From the NCBI GenBank assembly GCA_031550915.1, contig JAVBOF010000001.1, positions 1-15,994 of the forward strand: DNA of 15,994 nucleotides, read 5' to 3'. This document shows, in pieces, positions 7,066-14,533 of the stretch (the first letter of the stretch is position 1; each line of letters begins with the position of its first letter). Below the pieces are notes generated by a model, which was not told where the DNA came from, ran no database searches, and was given only the letters and a program-made list of their open reading frames with translations. The translations under genes were made by a program, and so were the position numbers. Origin of the DNA: JAVBOF01 sp031550915. GTDB lineage: Bacteria > Bacillota > Clostridia > Christensenellales > MGBC116941.

Positions 7066-7869
7066 ATGCAACAAAATATTGCAGACTCCGCAACTATACA
7101 GCCAGGTGTAATCATTGGGGATAATGTTACAATAGAAGAAAACGTATTCCTGGATTTTGGTGTCATCGTTAGAGATAATGTGCATATAAAAAAGAACAGC
7201 AAAATTGGGGCTAGATGTATTTTAGGAGAGTATCTAGCTGATTTTTATGTAGACTGCGTAAATGGTGATCATCCGCTGGTGATTGGAGAAAACGCCATTA
7301 TCCGAAGTGAAACGATCATATATGGCGATTCCCAAATAGGCGATTTCTTTCAGACAGGCCATAGGGTTACGGTACGCGAGAGGGCTATGATTGGTCATCA
7401 CGTCCGGATGGGAACCCTTTCGGATATACGAGGGGATTGTATGATAGGAAATTATGTTAACCTCCATAGTAATGTGCATATAAGCATGAAGAGCATAATT
7501 CATGATTATGTATGGATATTCCCATATACGCTTTTTACAAACGACCCGACTCCGCCATCCATGGAAAGTCTGGGGGTTGAGGTGGAATCATTTGCAGTGA
7601 TTTGTTCAAGGGCGATGTTGATGCCCGGTGTCCATATAGGAGAAGATGCTTTGATAAGCGCTGGCGCAGTTGTAACCAGGGATGTGGAGGCGGAAACCAT
7701 AGTGATTGAAACCCCAGCAAAAGATGTAGGACATATAAACAAAGTTAAAAACCATATAACAGGGGAAAAAGTTTACCCATGGAGATATACGTTTGAGAGG
7801 GGAATGCCCTGGGAAGGAATGGGATATGATAAGTGGGTGAAAATGCAAGAGGGAAGTCAAAATGAGTAA
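7066..7869 (+). CDS. Left-handed beta-helix acyltransferase (QdtC-like)
   Basis: This 267-residue protein is built almost entirely of hexapeptide repeats: runs of the [IVL]-G-x-x pattern such as VIIGDNVTI, SKIGARCIL, AMIGHHVRM, CMIGNYVNL and VHIGEDALI. They form a left-handed beta-helix, followed by a short C-terminal tail (about 230-267). Enzymes of this fold and length include QdtC, which N-acetylates dTDP-3-amino-3,6-dideoxyglucose. A QdtA/FdtA-like ketoisomerase 1.3 kb downstream and the aminotransferase upstream support that reaction. ATG 7060 is only 3 nt from AAAGG (7052-7056), so ATG 7066 (9 nt) is preferred. The 3' end overlaps the next gene by 8 nt, a sign of translational coupling. 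It could instead be a serine or other sugar O-acetyltransferase; acyl donor (acetyl or hydroxyacyl) is not readable. Confidence 0.8.
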   Translation: MQQNIADSATIQPGVIIGDNVTIEENVFLDFGVIVRDNVHIKKNSKIGARCILGEYLADFYVDCVNGDHPLVIGENAIIRSETIIYGDSQIGDFFQTGHRVTVRERAMIGHHVRMGTLSDIRGDCMIGNYVNLHSNVHISMKSIIHDYVWIFPYTLFTNDPTPPSMESLGVEVESFAVICSRAMLMPGVHIGEDALISAGAVVTRDVEAETIVIETPAKDVGHINKVKNHITGEKVYPWRYTFERGMPWEGMGYDKWVKMQEGSQNE

Positions 7870-9148
7870 AACACAACCAATGGTCAGCGTATTGATCCCC
7901 AGCTACAACCACGACAAATATTTAAAAGCAACCATAGAAAGCGTTCTCAACCAAACATTTACGGATTTTGAGCTGATTATTATAGACGATTGCTCCAGCG
8001 ATGATTCGCGCCGTATCATAAGTTCATTTCAAGATAAAAGGATGCGCCATATTTTTTTTGATGAGAATAAGGGCGTTGTGAGAACGTTGAATACCCTTAT
8101 AAAGGAAGCAAAGGGAAAGTACATAGCAGCCCTCGGATCCGATGATCTGTTTTACCCGGACAAGCTTGAAAAGCAAGTGAATTTATTAGAGGGCAACGAC
8201 GACATTGCCGCGTGCTTTTCCTGGCCTCTGGTAATCGATGAGAATGGCGATTCAAAACCTGAATCAGAGGATTTTCCTATATATATTTTTGACGAGTCAA
8301 ACCGCAGCCCGGGGAAATGGCTCAGAACGTTTTACGATGTGGGTAACCGTTTTTGCCACTCCAGCAGCTTGATACGGCGCAGCGTCTTCGATCATATCGG
8401 TCTTTATAAGACTGCCTTCAGGCAATTGCATGACTACGAATATTGGATCCGCATGCTAAACAACGGATATAAACTGCACGTCATTCCGGAGCGGCTACTT
8501 CAGTACCGACGCGTAAAAAACGCCAGTTCAATAAGCGCCGACACACAGGAAAATAATACGCGACTTCTGAATGAAATGTACTTTATAATGCAAAGCTTTT
8601 TTTCATCCATGACAAAGGAGCTTTTATTAGACGGTTTTGGCGATTTGATGACCCAGCCTCATGTTGAGACTGAAGAAGAGCTTATATGTGAAAAGTTCCA
8701 GGTGCTGCAGAAATGGACGGTGTGGGGAAACCACAACATATTTACCGACGTTAGCTTTATAGCACCCTATCTGAGAAATGAGGGGATACATGGGTGCCTT
8801 AAAGAAAAATATAAATTTTTGCTGGATGACTATTACAAAATGATGGGACAACCCTTTGTATGGTATCCTGTCAGCATTTATAAAACTCCCGAACATATTA
8901 CACTTGAAGTCGAGCACAGCGCGCTAGGGCGGGAGTTAAATGATTTGTACGCGAGCAATGACGCGTTAAAGCGGGAGTTTGATGACTTGCACGCAAGCAA
9001 TTACGCGCTAAAGCGGGAGTTTGATGATTTGTACGCGGGCAATTACGCGCTTAAAGCGAATTTAGAAGGGGTGTATAGATCTCATTCATGGAGGCTTACA
9101 AAACCTTTACGAGTCATTTCGCGGATATTCCATAAAAATAGAGGATAG
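7862..9148 (+). CDS. GT2 glycosyltransferase with C-terminal coiled-coil repeats
   Basis: This 428-residue GT-A (family 2) glycosyltransferase has VSVLIPSYNH at 8-17, IIDDCSSDDS at 40-49 and the metal-site SDD at 93-95. A linker and helical region follow, then three 14-residue tandem repeats at 354-395 and a start of a fourth. The end is YRSHSWRLTKPLR, a motif seen at the end of many bacterial surface-glycan glycosyltransferases. Hydrophobic residues in the repeats fall in a regular 4-3 heptad (L, F, L, N), predicting a coiled coil for oligomerisation or for docking to partner enzymes. The ATG overlaps the upstream stop region by 8 nt, with a GAGGGAAG-type site before it. Donor sugar unknown; the neighbouring dTDP-sugar genes make the 3-acylamino sugar a candidate. 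Confidence 0.9.
   Translation: MSKTQPMVSVLIPSYNHDKYLKATIESVLNQTFTDFELIIIDDCSSDDSRRIISSFQDKRMRHIFFDENKGVVRTLNTLIKEAKGKYIAALGSDDLFYPDKLEKQVNLLEGNDDIAACFSWPLVIDENGDSKPESEDFPIYIFDESNRSPGKWLRTFYDVGNRFCHSSSLIRRSVFDHIGLYKTAFRQLHDYEYWIRMLNNGYKLHVIPERLLQYRRVKNASSISADTQENNTRLLNEMYFIMQSFFSSMTKELLLDGFGDLMTQPHVETEEELICEKFQVLQKWTVWGNHNIFTDVSFIAPYLRNEGIHGCLKEKYKFLLDDYYKMMGQPFVWYPVSIYKTPEHITLEVEHSALGRELNDLYASNDALKREFDDLHASNYALKREFDDLYAGNYALKANLEGVYRSHSWRLTKPLRVISRIFHKNRG
8921..9046 (+). repeat. Three 42-bp in-frame tandem repeats
   Basis: Units at 8921-8962, 8963-9004 and 9005-9046 each encode 14 residues of the form A-L-x-R-E-[LF]-[ND]-D-L-[YH]-A-[SG]-N-[DY]; a degenerate fourth unit begins at 9047. Fourteen residues are exactly two heptads, so copy number can change without breaking the coiled coil. 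Units are similar but not identical at the DNA level, arguing for an old array under selection. Confidence 0.85.
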
Positions 9149-9151
9149 AAT

Positions 9152-9574
9152 ATGATTAAAAACACAAACATGCTGGATTTTCCAGCATATAAAGATGGTT
9201 ACGGTATGCTTGTCCCCCTGGAAGCGAAGGGCGTTATACCTTTTGAAATAAGGCGTGTTTATTATATTTATAAGGTCGAGAAAGATGTCAGAAGGGGGTT
9301 CCACGCCCATCTAGATCTCCACCAGGTGCTTATATGCGTTCACGGCAGTGTGAAAATACTTGTAAAGACACCATTTGAAGAAGAAACCGTGACATTGGAC
9401 GACCCATGCGTTGGTTTATATATTGGCCCTATGGTTTGGAGGGAAATGTACGATTTTTCATCCGATGCCGTTTTGCTTGTACTGGCAAGCGAGCATTATA
9501 CGGAATTGGATTATATTCGCGATTATAAAAAGTATGAGAAAGAAGCGATAACATATTTTAGTGATTCGGAGTAA
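9152..9574 (+). CDS. dTDP-4-keto-6-deoxyglucose 3,4-ketoisomerase (QdtA/FdtA-like)
   Basis: This 140-residue cupin of the WxcM-like/FdtA family isomerises dTDP-4-keto-6-deoxyglucose to the 3-keto form, the step that commits the sugar to 3-amination. The hallmark RRGFHAHLDLHQ carries H51 and H53, matching the paired active-site histidines of FdtA, and FEIRRVYYIY and GPMVWREMYDF are also family features. Length is normal. A GAGGAT site (9141-9146) precedes the ATG, which is 3 nt after the previous stop. Whether the product has gluco (QdtA) or galacto (FdtA) configuration depends on a few active-site residues that I cannot assign by eye. It works with the aminotransferase at 1496 and one of the two acyltransferases; the substrate must come from rmlA/rmlB genes outside the window. 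Confidence 0.9.
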   Translation: MIKNTNMLDFPAYKDGYGMLVPLEAKGVIPFEIRRVYYIYKVEKDVRRGFHAHLDLHQVLICVHGSVKILVKTPFEEETVTLDDPCVGLYIGPMVWREMYDFSSDAVLLVLASEHYTELDYIRDYKKYEKEAITYFSDSE

Positions 9575-9596
9575 ACATTTTAAGTGAGGTATTTAT

Positions 9597-11138
9597 TTGA
9601 ACGTTCTCTACAAAGGTGTAAATACGTGGGGGATTAACAGCAGAATCATGACGCCGTTGTTTGAACGGCATATCATCGATGCATGTGTTTTTGTTTCCAG
9701 GACGCAAGATGACCTACCTGACCCGTGTGGTCATGAATTGATGGAAATATCCGCTGAGCTTGCCTGGGAAAACAGATATGAAGATCTGATAGATAGAAAG
9801 CTTTGGAACCCGTTACCCAGGTACGTACTGGAAGGAATGAAACAGTATGAGGCGAATTGCCTCTATTTAGCCAACCGCATCGGAAATTATGACGTTTACA
9901 CGGTCTATGAAGCCAGGGAACAATACCTGTACCACTTGCAGTTTTGGAACCACATAATCGATACCAAGCAGATTGACGCGCTGGTCCTGCCATATTTCCC
10001 GCACTTAACGTGGGAATATGTAATTTACTGCCTATGCAGGATTAAGTCCATCCCAGTAATTGCCTTTAATGAAACACCTATAAAGAATCGATTCTCATAT
10101 GGTACAACAATGGAGAAAATAGGAGATAATATCGAAGAGATTTTCTCCTCAGTGGAGGATGATGTTACCTTTGCAAACAGTTCTGAGGATTTGATCCAGT
10201 ATTATAACTCCATAAGAAATAAAAAAACAACAGGGACTTTAAACCTAGATTTTATAGAGGAGCAACGAAAAAGTTCTGCCCAGGAGGCACACCGCTTTAT
10301 CAATGAAAAAACACTTTCCTTATATGATAAAAAGTATAACGACTTAAAATATATCCTGGAAGACGTTCTAAAAGCAGATGATGCCTATAAAAATCATAGA
10401 GCGGCCGAATTGGATAAAATTTGTAGAGATTTTGAGACCGTTAGTTTCCATAGAGAAATATTCAAGAGATGTTTAAAAAAGTACAAGAGACAGGTCCAAT
10501 CCGATTATTATGACAAAATGTCCCGTGCTCCTGAATATGGCCAAAAATATATTTATTTTGGGCTTCAAATGCAACCGGAGCTGACATCGCTTCCCAATGG
10601 TGGAGTATTTCATGACCAGCTATTATCCCTTGCAATCTTATCGCGCGCGGCTGAAGAGACTGGCGTTTATGTATATGTAAAAGAACATTTTGTCCAGATT
10701 AGCAGAGACAAGAAGTACTATGACACTATCGCAGCCATGCCAAATGTTATTTTAGTCCATTCAAACATCGATTCAATCAGTCTTATTGATGGAAGTATCG
10801 CGGTTTCTACACAGACCGGCAGCAATATCATCGAAGCCGCAATTCGAGGAAAGCCCTCCATCGTGTTTGGTGAAGTATATAACTGGAAAGGCCTTCCCGG
10901 GCTTACTAGGGGCAGCGATCATGCTAATGTAGCAGATGCTATCCGACAGATATTGACAGGTCGGATTGTAGTGCATGAGGCGGCGGTTAAACGTTATTTT
11001 ATCGCTATTGATATGGGAACAGTAAGGAATCATGCATTTGATGTAGTTGAGGCGATGACCCCTCAAATTGAATCCGATATTAAGCAGATGCAGAAGCTGA
11101 TTGCAGATTTTTTATTAGAATGCCAAAAAGGAGAATAA
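9597..11138 (+). CDS. Capsule-type polysaccharide biosynthesis protein (PF05159-like GT-B)
   Basis: This 513-residue soluble protein has a C-terminal half resembling the capsule polysaccharide synthesis family (PF05159, KpsC/KpsS-like). Visible family features are FGLQMQPELT at 321-330 followed by GGVFHDQ, VKEH at 361-364, STQTGSNIIEAAIRGKPSIVFGE at 404-426 (with E413 and the GKP turn), and KGLPG. The N-terminal half (1-190) contains a Rossmann-like stretch IDALVLPYFPHLTWEYVIYCLC, and a charged helical linker spans about 190-310. Family members with known activity transfer CMP-activated ulosonic acids. It starts at TTG 9597, supported by GTGAGGT (9584-9590) 6 nt upstream, and ends 1 nt before the NeuB-type gene. 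A nonulosonate transferase is therefore the leading guess; the domain call is by motif only. Confidence 0.65.
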   Translation: MNVLYKGVNTWGINSRIMTPLFERHIIDACVFVSRTQDDLPDPCGHELMEISAELAWENRYEDLIDRKLWNPLPRYVLEGMKQYEANCLYLANRIGNYDVYTVYEAREQYLYHLQFWNHIIDTKQIDALVLPYFPHLTWEYVIYCLCRIKSIPVIAFNETPIKNRFSYGTTMEKIGDNIEEIFSSVEDDVTFANSSEDLIQYYNSIRNKKTTGTLNLDFIEEQRKSSAQEAHRFINEKTLSLYDKKYNDLKYILEDVLKADDAYKNHRAAELDKICRDFETVSFHREIFKRCLKKYKRQVQSDYYDKMSRAPEYGQKYIYFGLQMQPELTSLPNGGVFHDQLLSLAILSRAAEETGVYVYVKEHFVQISRDKKYYDTIAAMPNVILVHSNIDSISLIDGSIAVSTQTGSNIIEAAIRGKPSIVFGEVYNWKGLPGLTRGSDHANVADAIRQILTGRIVVHEAAVKRYFIAIDMGTVRNHAFDVVEAMTPQIESDIKQMQKLIADFLLECQKGE

Positions 11139-11139
11139 T

Positions 11140-11970
11140 ATGCGCCATGTGTTTTTCATTGCAGAAATAGGAATCAATCACAACGGAGATATTGCAATTG
11201 CCAAGAAGCTCGTAGACCATGCTGTTGAGAGCGGCTGCGACGCTGTAAAGTTCCAGAAACGCACGGTTGAGAAAGTTTATACTCCCGAATATCTCGACCA
11301 GCACCGCGAAAGCCCATGGGGAACCACACAACGCGATCAGAAAAATGGACTGGAATTTGGAAGAACACAATACAATGAAATAGATAACTACTGCAAATCC
11401 AAAGGAATTGCTTGGTTTGCGTCCGCGTGGGATACGGAAGCACAGATGTTTTTGCGGCAATACGATTTGCCATACAATAAAATCGCCTCCGCCATGCTGG
11501 CGAATTTGGATTTTCTTGAAATGGTGGCATCTGAGAAGAAGCATACTTTTATAGCAACGGGAATGAGTACTTATGAAGAGATTGATAGGGCTGTAGAGGT
11601 GTTTAGACGCAATTTCTGCCCATTTGAACTGATGCACTGCAATAGTACCTATCCCATGGAGAACGAGGACGCGAATCTCTCACTGATTCCAGCGCTAAAA
11701 GAGAGATATGGATGCGATGTCGGCTATAGTGGACACGAAACCGGGAGGGTGGTGTCCCTGGCGGCGGCTGTACTTGGAGCGACATCCATAGAAAGGCACA
11801 TCACGCTGAATCGCGCGATGTATGGTTCCGACCAGGCGGCCTCTTTGCATGTGTCAGACTTGAAAAGGCTGCTTTCCGATATTAGAACGGTGGAGGCCGC
11901 AATGGGAAACGGAGAAAAGATTTTATCTGAAGCCGAGTCAATTGTCCGGCAGAAACTGCGTAATAGTTAG
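11140..11970 (+). CDS. Short NeuB-type nonulosonate synthase (no SAF domain)
   Basis: This 276-residue TIM-barrel NeuB-family synthase condenses PEP with an aldose or aldose phosphate to give a 3-deoxy-2-ulosonic acid. AEIGINHNG is at 8-16, KFQK at 37-40, then NSTYPMENED, GYSGHE and ERHITLNRAMYGSDQ, all diagnostic of NeuB/SpsE rather than of KdsA. The usual C-terminal SAF (antifreeze-like) domain of about 60-70 residues, present in NeuB, PseI and LegI of about 340-350 residues, is missing. The gene ends cleanly at TAG before the next one, so it is not a visible truncation. AAAAGGAG (11126-11133) is 6 nt before ATG. A phosphatase follows, suggesting a phosphorylated product, as in the Bacteroides Kdn-9-phosphate synthase. 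The substrate (mannose-6-phosphate for Kdn) is inference. Confidence 0.9.
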   Translation: MRHVFFIAEIGINHNGDIAIAKKLVDHAVESGCDAVKFQKRTVEKVYTPEYLDQHRESPWGTTQRDQKNGLEFGRTQYNEIDNYCKSKGIAWFASAWDTEAQMFLRQYDLPYNKIASAMLANLDFLEMVASEKKHTFIATGMSTYEEIDRAVEVFRRNFCPFELMHCNSTYPMENEDANLSLIPALKERYGCDVGYSGHETGRVVSLAAAVLGATSIERHITLNRAMYGSDQAASLHVSDLKRLLSDIRTVEAAMGNGEKILSEAESIVRQKLRNS

Positions 11971-11980
11971 GTTCAAAAGA

Positions 11981-12457
11981 ATGATTAAATTAATTGCCTG
12001 CGATATCGATGGTGTTTTGACCGATGGAAAAATCTATATCAGTAATCAAGGGGAAAGCAAATGCCTATGTTTTAAAGATATGGACGCGGTGTCCGAATTA
12101 AAGGCGTTGGGCTTTGGATTTGCTTTGATTACCGGCGAGGATGATTTCTTTGCCCATAAGGCGCGGGAAAGATTCGAGCCGGACATATTTGTATCCGCTT
12201 GTAAGGACAAAAGTGCCGCAATACAGAAAATAGCGGATCAAGAAGGGTTTTCACTGGATGAAATCTGCTATATAGGTGACGGGAAATATGATGTGGAGAC
12301 TCTTGCCATCGTTGGATTGGGTCTTTGCCCGTCGAACGCAATTGATAGCGCCCGTGAAAACGCGGATTGCATACTACACAGCGCGGGAGGAGAAGGCTGC
12401 CTTTATGAGGCAGTGCAGCTTATTTCCAGGCATTGCAAAAATAATCATCCAACATAA
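11981..12457 (+). CDS. KdsC-like HAD phosphatase (ulosonate-phosphate phosphatase)
   Basis: This 158-residue HAD enzyme of the capless C0 (KdsC/YrbI) type usually acts as a tetramer. The nucleophile D8 and acid-base D10 are in ACDIDGVLTDG, T51 is in ITGED, a lysine (K75 or K77) follows, and D100 and D104 are in IGDGKYD. All four HAD motifs are present, although GDGKYD is an unusual version of the GDDxxD magnesium loop. Family members remove phosphate from Kdo-8-P or Kdn-9-P, or sit fused to or beside CMP-sialate synthetases. The open frame extends back to TTG 11942, but ATG 11981 restores family length and avoids overlap with the synthase; the ribosome site (AAAAGA) is weak, suggesting coupling across the 10-nt gap. 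Placed between synthase and cytidylyltransferase, it should dephosphorylate the synthase product. Confidence 0.87.
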   Translation: MIKLIACDIDGVLTDGKIYISNQGESKCLCFKDMDAVSELKALGFGFALITGEDDFFAHKARERFEPDIFVSACKDKSAAIQKIADQEGFSLDEICYIGDGKYDVETLAIVGLGLCPSNAIDSARENADCILHSAGGEGCLYEAVQLISRHCKNNHPT

Positions 12458-12496
12458 TGCAGGAAAGCTTTGTAAATTGGGCGGGAGGATTATATT

Positions 12497-13180
12497 ATGA
12501 ACGTTGCTTTGATTCCTGTACGCGGAGGCAGTAAATCCATTTTAAAAAAGAATATAAAGCCGCTATTCGGGAAGCCGCTTGTATATTGGACGGTGAAAGC
12601 GGCCTGCGAGTCCATCAACATCGATCGGGTTTTTGTATCTACTGATGATGACGAAATTCGAATGGTTGTAGAGACTTTCGGGTTTGACAAGGTTACCGTT
12701 GTGGGCAGGAGCCCTGAAACGGCAACGGATACAGCGTCAACCGAATCTGTGATGATGGAGTTTGCCCAGCAGCAAGATTTTGACCAGATAGTGTTGTTAC
12801 AAGCCACATCCCCTCTCACTACGGCAAAGGATATAGACATGGGTTTTGCCCTCATGGCTCGACCCGATACGGACAGCGTAGCTTCCGTCGTTCGCATAAA
12901 GCGCTTCTTTTGGGACGTTGACGAATGCGGTTGCGGCCGATCTCTAAATTATGATTATAGAAGTAGGCCCAGAAGGCAGGACTTCCCGGGAATCCTTACG
13001 GAGAATGGGGCGATTTATATCACAAAAAAGAAAGATCTGCTACAAAACCAGAACAGGATTGGCGGACGAATCAGGCTGCTGGAAATGCGGGCGGAAACCT
13101 ATTTCGAAATAGACGAACCGGATGACTTTGTTATTATTGAATCCCTTATGAGAAACATAGTCGATCATTACCACCTGTGA
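12497..13180 (+). CDS. CMP-nonulosonate cytidylyltransferase (NeuA-like)
   Basis: This 227-residue cytidylyltransferase activates a nonulosonic acid with CTP. IPVRGGSKSILKKNIK at 6-21 is the nucleotide-binding loop of the NeuA family, followed by GKPLVYWT, VFVSTDDDEI, LLQATSPL, RPRRQDFPG, ENGAIYI and FEIDEPDD, the last being the metal and sugar-binding end. The length matches single-domain NeuA, PseF or LegF enzymes. GGGAGG (12483-12488) lies 8 nt before ATG. It is the last gene of unit C, followed by a terminator. No NeuC, PseB/PseG or LegB/LegG homologue occurs in the window, so the sugar is unlikely to be Neu5Ac, pseudaminic or legionaminic acid made locally; Kdn fits best, by inference. 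Confidence 0.9.
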   Translation: MNVALIPVRGGSKSILKKNIKPLFGKPLVYWTVKAACESINIDRVFVSTDDDEIRMVVETFGFDKVTVVGRSPETATDTASTESVMMEFAQQQDFDQIVLLQATSPLTTAKDIDMGFALMARPDTDSVASVVRIKRFFWDVDECGCGRSLNYDYRSRPRRQDFPGILTENGAIYITKKKDLLQNQNRIGGRIRLLEMRAETYFEIDEPDDFVIIESLMRNIVDHYHL

Positions 13181-13394
13181 GGCATAGGAACATCGGAATT
13201 CGTAAGGGCAAGGTGATACCACTAGAATCTGGAATGGTAAGGTAGACAAAGACGTGTTGATGGTGAAGTAGATATCCTGTATAGAATTAGAGCGTATCCA
13301 AATGTTGGTGTTTTTCCTCAGGCGAAGACAAGAACAAAATCAATATTATCTCCGGTGCCGCCACTCATAGTGCGTTTAACTGATATGCAACTGG
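13181..13394 (+). other. Non-coding gap after the cytidylyltransferase
   Basis: About 210 nt without a supported gene: all forward frames are interrupted or lack a start with a ribosome site, and no family motif appears. Confidence 0.4.
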
Positions 13395-13435
13395 GCAGGA
13401 ATGCATGGTCATATTGCATTCCTGCATTGTTTTCT
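13395..13435 (+). terminator. Strong terminator ending unit C
   Basis: GCAGGAATGCA (13395-13405) pairs perfectly over 11 bases with TGCATTCCTGC (13415-13425), with a 9-nt loop and a T-rich tail (ATTGTTTTCT). On the opposite strand there is no T-run, so it mainly stops + strand transcription before the convergent methyltransferase gene. Confidence 0.8.
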
Positions 13436-13455
13436 GTTGCAGGTAGAACCAGTGC

Positions 13456-14475
13456 TCACCGATTTTTGAGCACCCATAGCATTACATCCGATAGTCCTTG
13501 CTCGTCGATTGTTCTTTGTACTGTGTCCGCAACTCGCCATATATCATTAAAGCAGGAAGTGTCGGCGTTGTTAGCGAAATGGGGATTGTCACTTAGCAGC
13601 AGAGCTGTGTTCATCAAATCCACAAAACCATTACCGAAGCACCACTTTGCCAAAGGATCGAAGCCCATACCCCAAACTTTGCATAGGGAGGATTCTGAAA
13701 ATACATGTAGATGTAACGGTGGAATCATGTACTTGTAGTTGATGGAAAGACACGCCATATTCATCACCCTCGTAAGGGAGGGCGCTCGCGGAACCTCCAC
13801 CGCCAGCAGCGCACCCGGCTTCATATGGCTATGCAACGTTTGCAGCCATAGACATGGGTCTTCCACATGCTCTAGGATATTGAGTAACGACACAACATCC
13901 GCCTCTCGAAGTGCAGATACGATAGACGCGTCCAGCTGCATCATATCAAGAAAGGCAGCTTTGACATTCAAACCGCGCTCCACAGCAAAGCGTACCTCCT
14001 CCTGATCTGCATCGAAGCCTAAAGTGCGCCATCCCAAGGCAGCAGCTTCCATTAGTAGCTCACCAGTGGCACACCCCAAGTCCAACCAGAGTCCTGCCTC
14101 ATTTCTTTCGGCTGCCTGATTGATAAATGCAGCCTTAGGCGCTGCTATGACAGCACATCGCTGTCTAAAGGCCGTCTCGCTGATATATAGGGCCTTCTGC
14201 TCGCTGCTTTTCTCATAGATTGCATATAAATCCGCCGGATATTCCTGCAAATATACATGACCACAGTTGCCGCACTCTCTGTAAGCAAAACCATTAATCG
14301 AAGCTATAGGTACATACAAAGTCGATCTACACACTGGACAGGTATCTACGATCACGCTCTCCAGTTTAGCCATGCGCTCACATAGTGCCGCATATCGATG
14401 ACCGGCTTCCCGTAGATACCGGAGATCCCGTCCAAGTTCTAAAAAATTAATCGGTTTCCCATATTTTACAATCAT
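13456..14475 (-). CDS. Zinc-ribbon class I SAM-dependent methyltransferase
   Basis: This 339-residue methyltransferase opens with a helical N-terminus. A four-cysteine zinc ribbon follows (C46, C49, C68, C71 in CPVC and CGNC), then a class I Rossmann methyltransferase core. The SAM motif is WLDLGCATGE at 130-139, with acidic residues in GFDAD (153-157), and the post-I region is DVVSLLNILEHVEDP. Proteins with this ribbon-plus-Methyltransf_23 layout are common in O-antigen and capsule loci, where they methylate sugars, and also as C-methyltransferases of deoxysugar pathways. GAGGAG (complement of 14483-14488) is 7 nt from the ATG. It is transcribed toward unit C, from its own promoter. A methyl cap or O-methyl decoration of the glycan is a reasonable guess; the target is unknown. 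Confidence 0.85.
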   Translation of the reverse strand: MIVKYGKPINFLELGRDLRYLREAGHRYAALCERMAKLESVIVDTCPVCRSTLYVPIASINGFAYRECGNCGHVYLQEYPADLYAIYEKSSEQKALYISETAFRQRCAVIAAPKAAFINQAAERNEAGLWLDLGCATGELLMEAAALGWRTLGFDADQEEVRFAVERGLNVKAAFLDMMQLDASIVSALREADVVSLLNILEHVEDPCLWLQTLHSHMKPGALLAVEVPRAPSLTRVMNMACLSINYKYMIPPLHLHVFSESSLCKVWGMGFDPLAKWCFGNGFVDLMNTALLLSDNPHFANNADTSCFNDIWRVADTVQRTIDEQGLSDVMLWVLKNR

Positions 14476-14524
14476 TCATGTGCTCCTCTACCAGTTAGTG
14501 TCTGCGCCTTATCGATCCACTTAT

Positions 14525-14533
14525 ATTATAACA
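14525..14533 (-). promoter_or_regulatory. Extended -10 promoter of the methyltransferase gene
   Basis: Read on the - strand this is TGTTATAAT, a consensus -10 with the TGn extension. No good -35 lies 17 bases upstream, which extended -10 promoters tolerate. The leader would be about 40 nt. Confidence 0.5.

Noticed and set aside
11140..13180. Reading the trio as a Kdo pathway (KdsA-KdsC-KdsB)
   Set aside because: The synthase carries NeuB-family motifs (AEIGINHNG, GYSGHE, HITLNRAM) and the cytidylyltransferase is NeuA-like, not KdsA or KdsB.
13181..13394. Displaced SAF-domain remnant downstream of the cytidylyltransferase
   Set aside because: One frame has a faint RKGKVI stretch, but it ends in stops after a few codons and has no further resemblance.
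13355..14005. Two + strand open frames (127 and 88 codons)
   Set aside because: They lie largely antisense to the methyltransferase, whose - strand frame has SAM and zinc-ribbon motifs and a good ribosome site.
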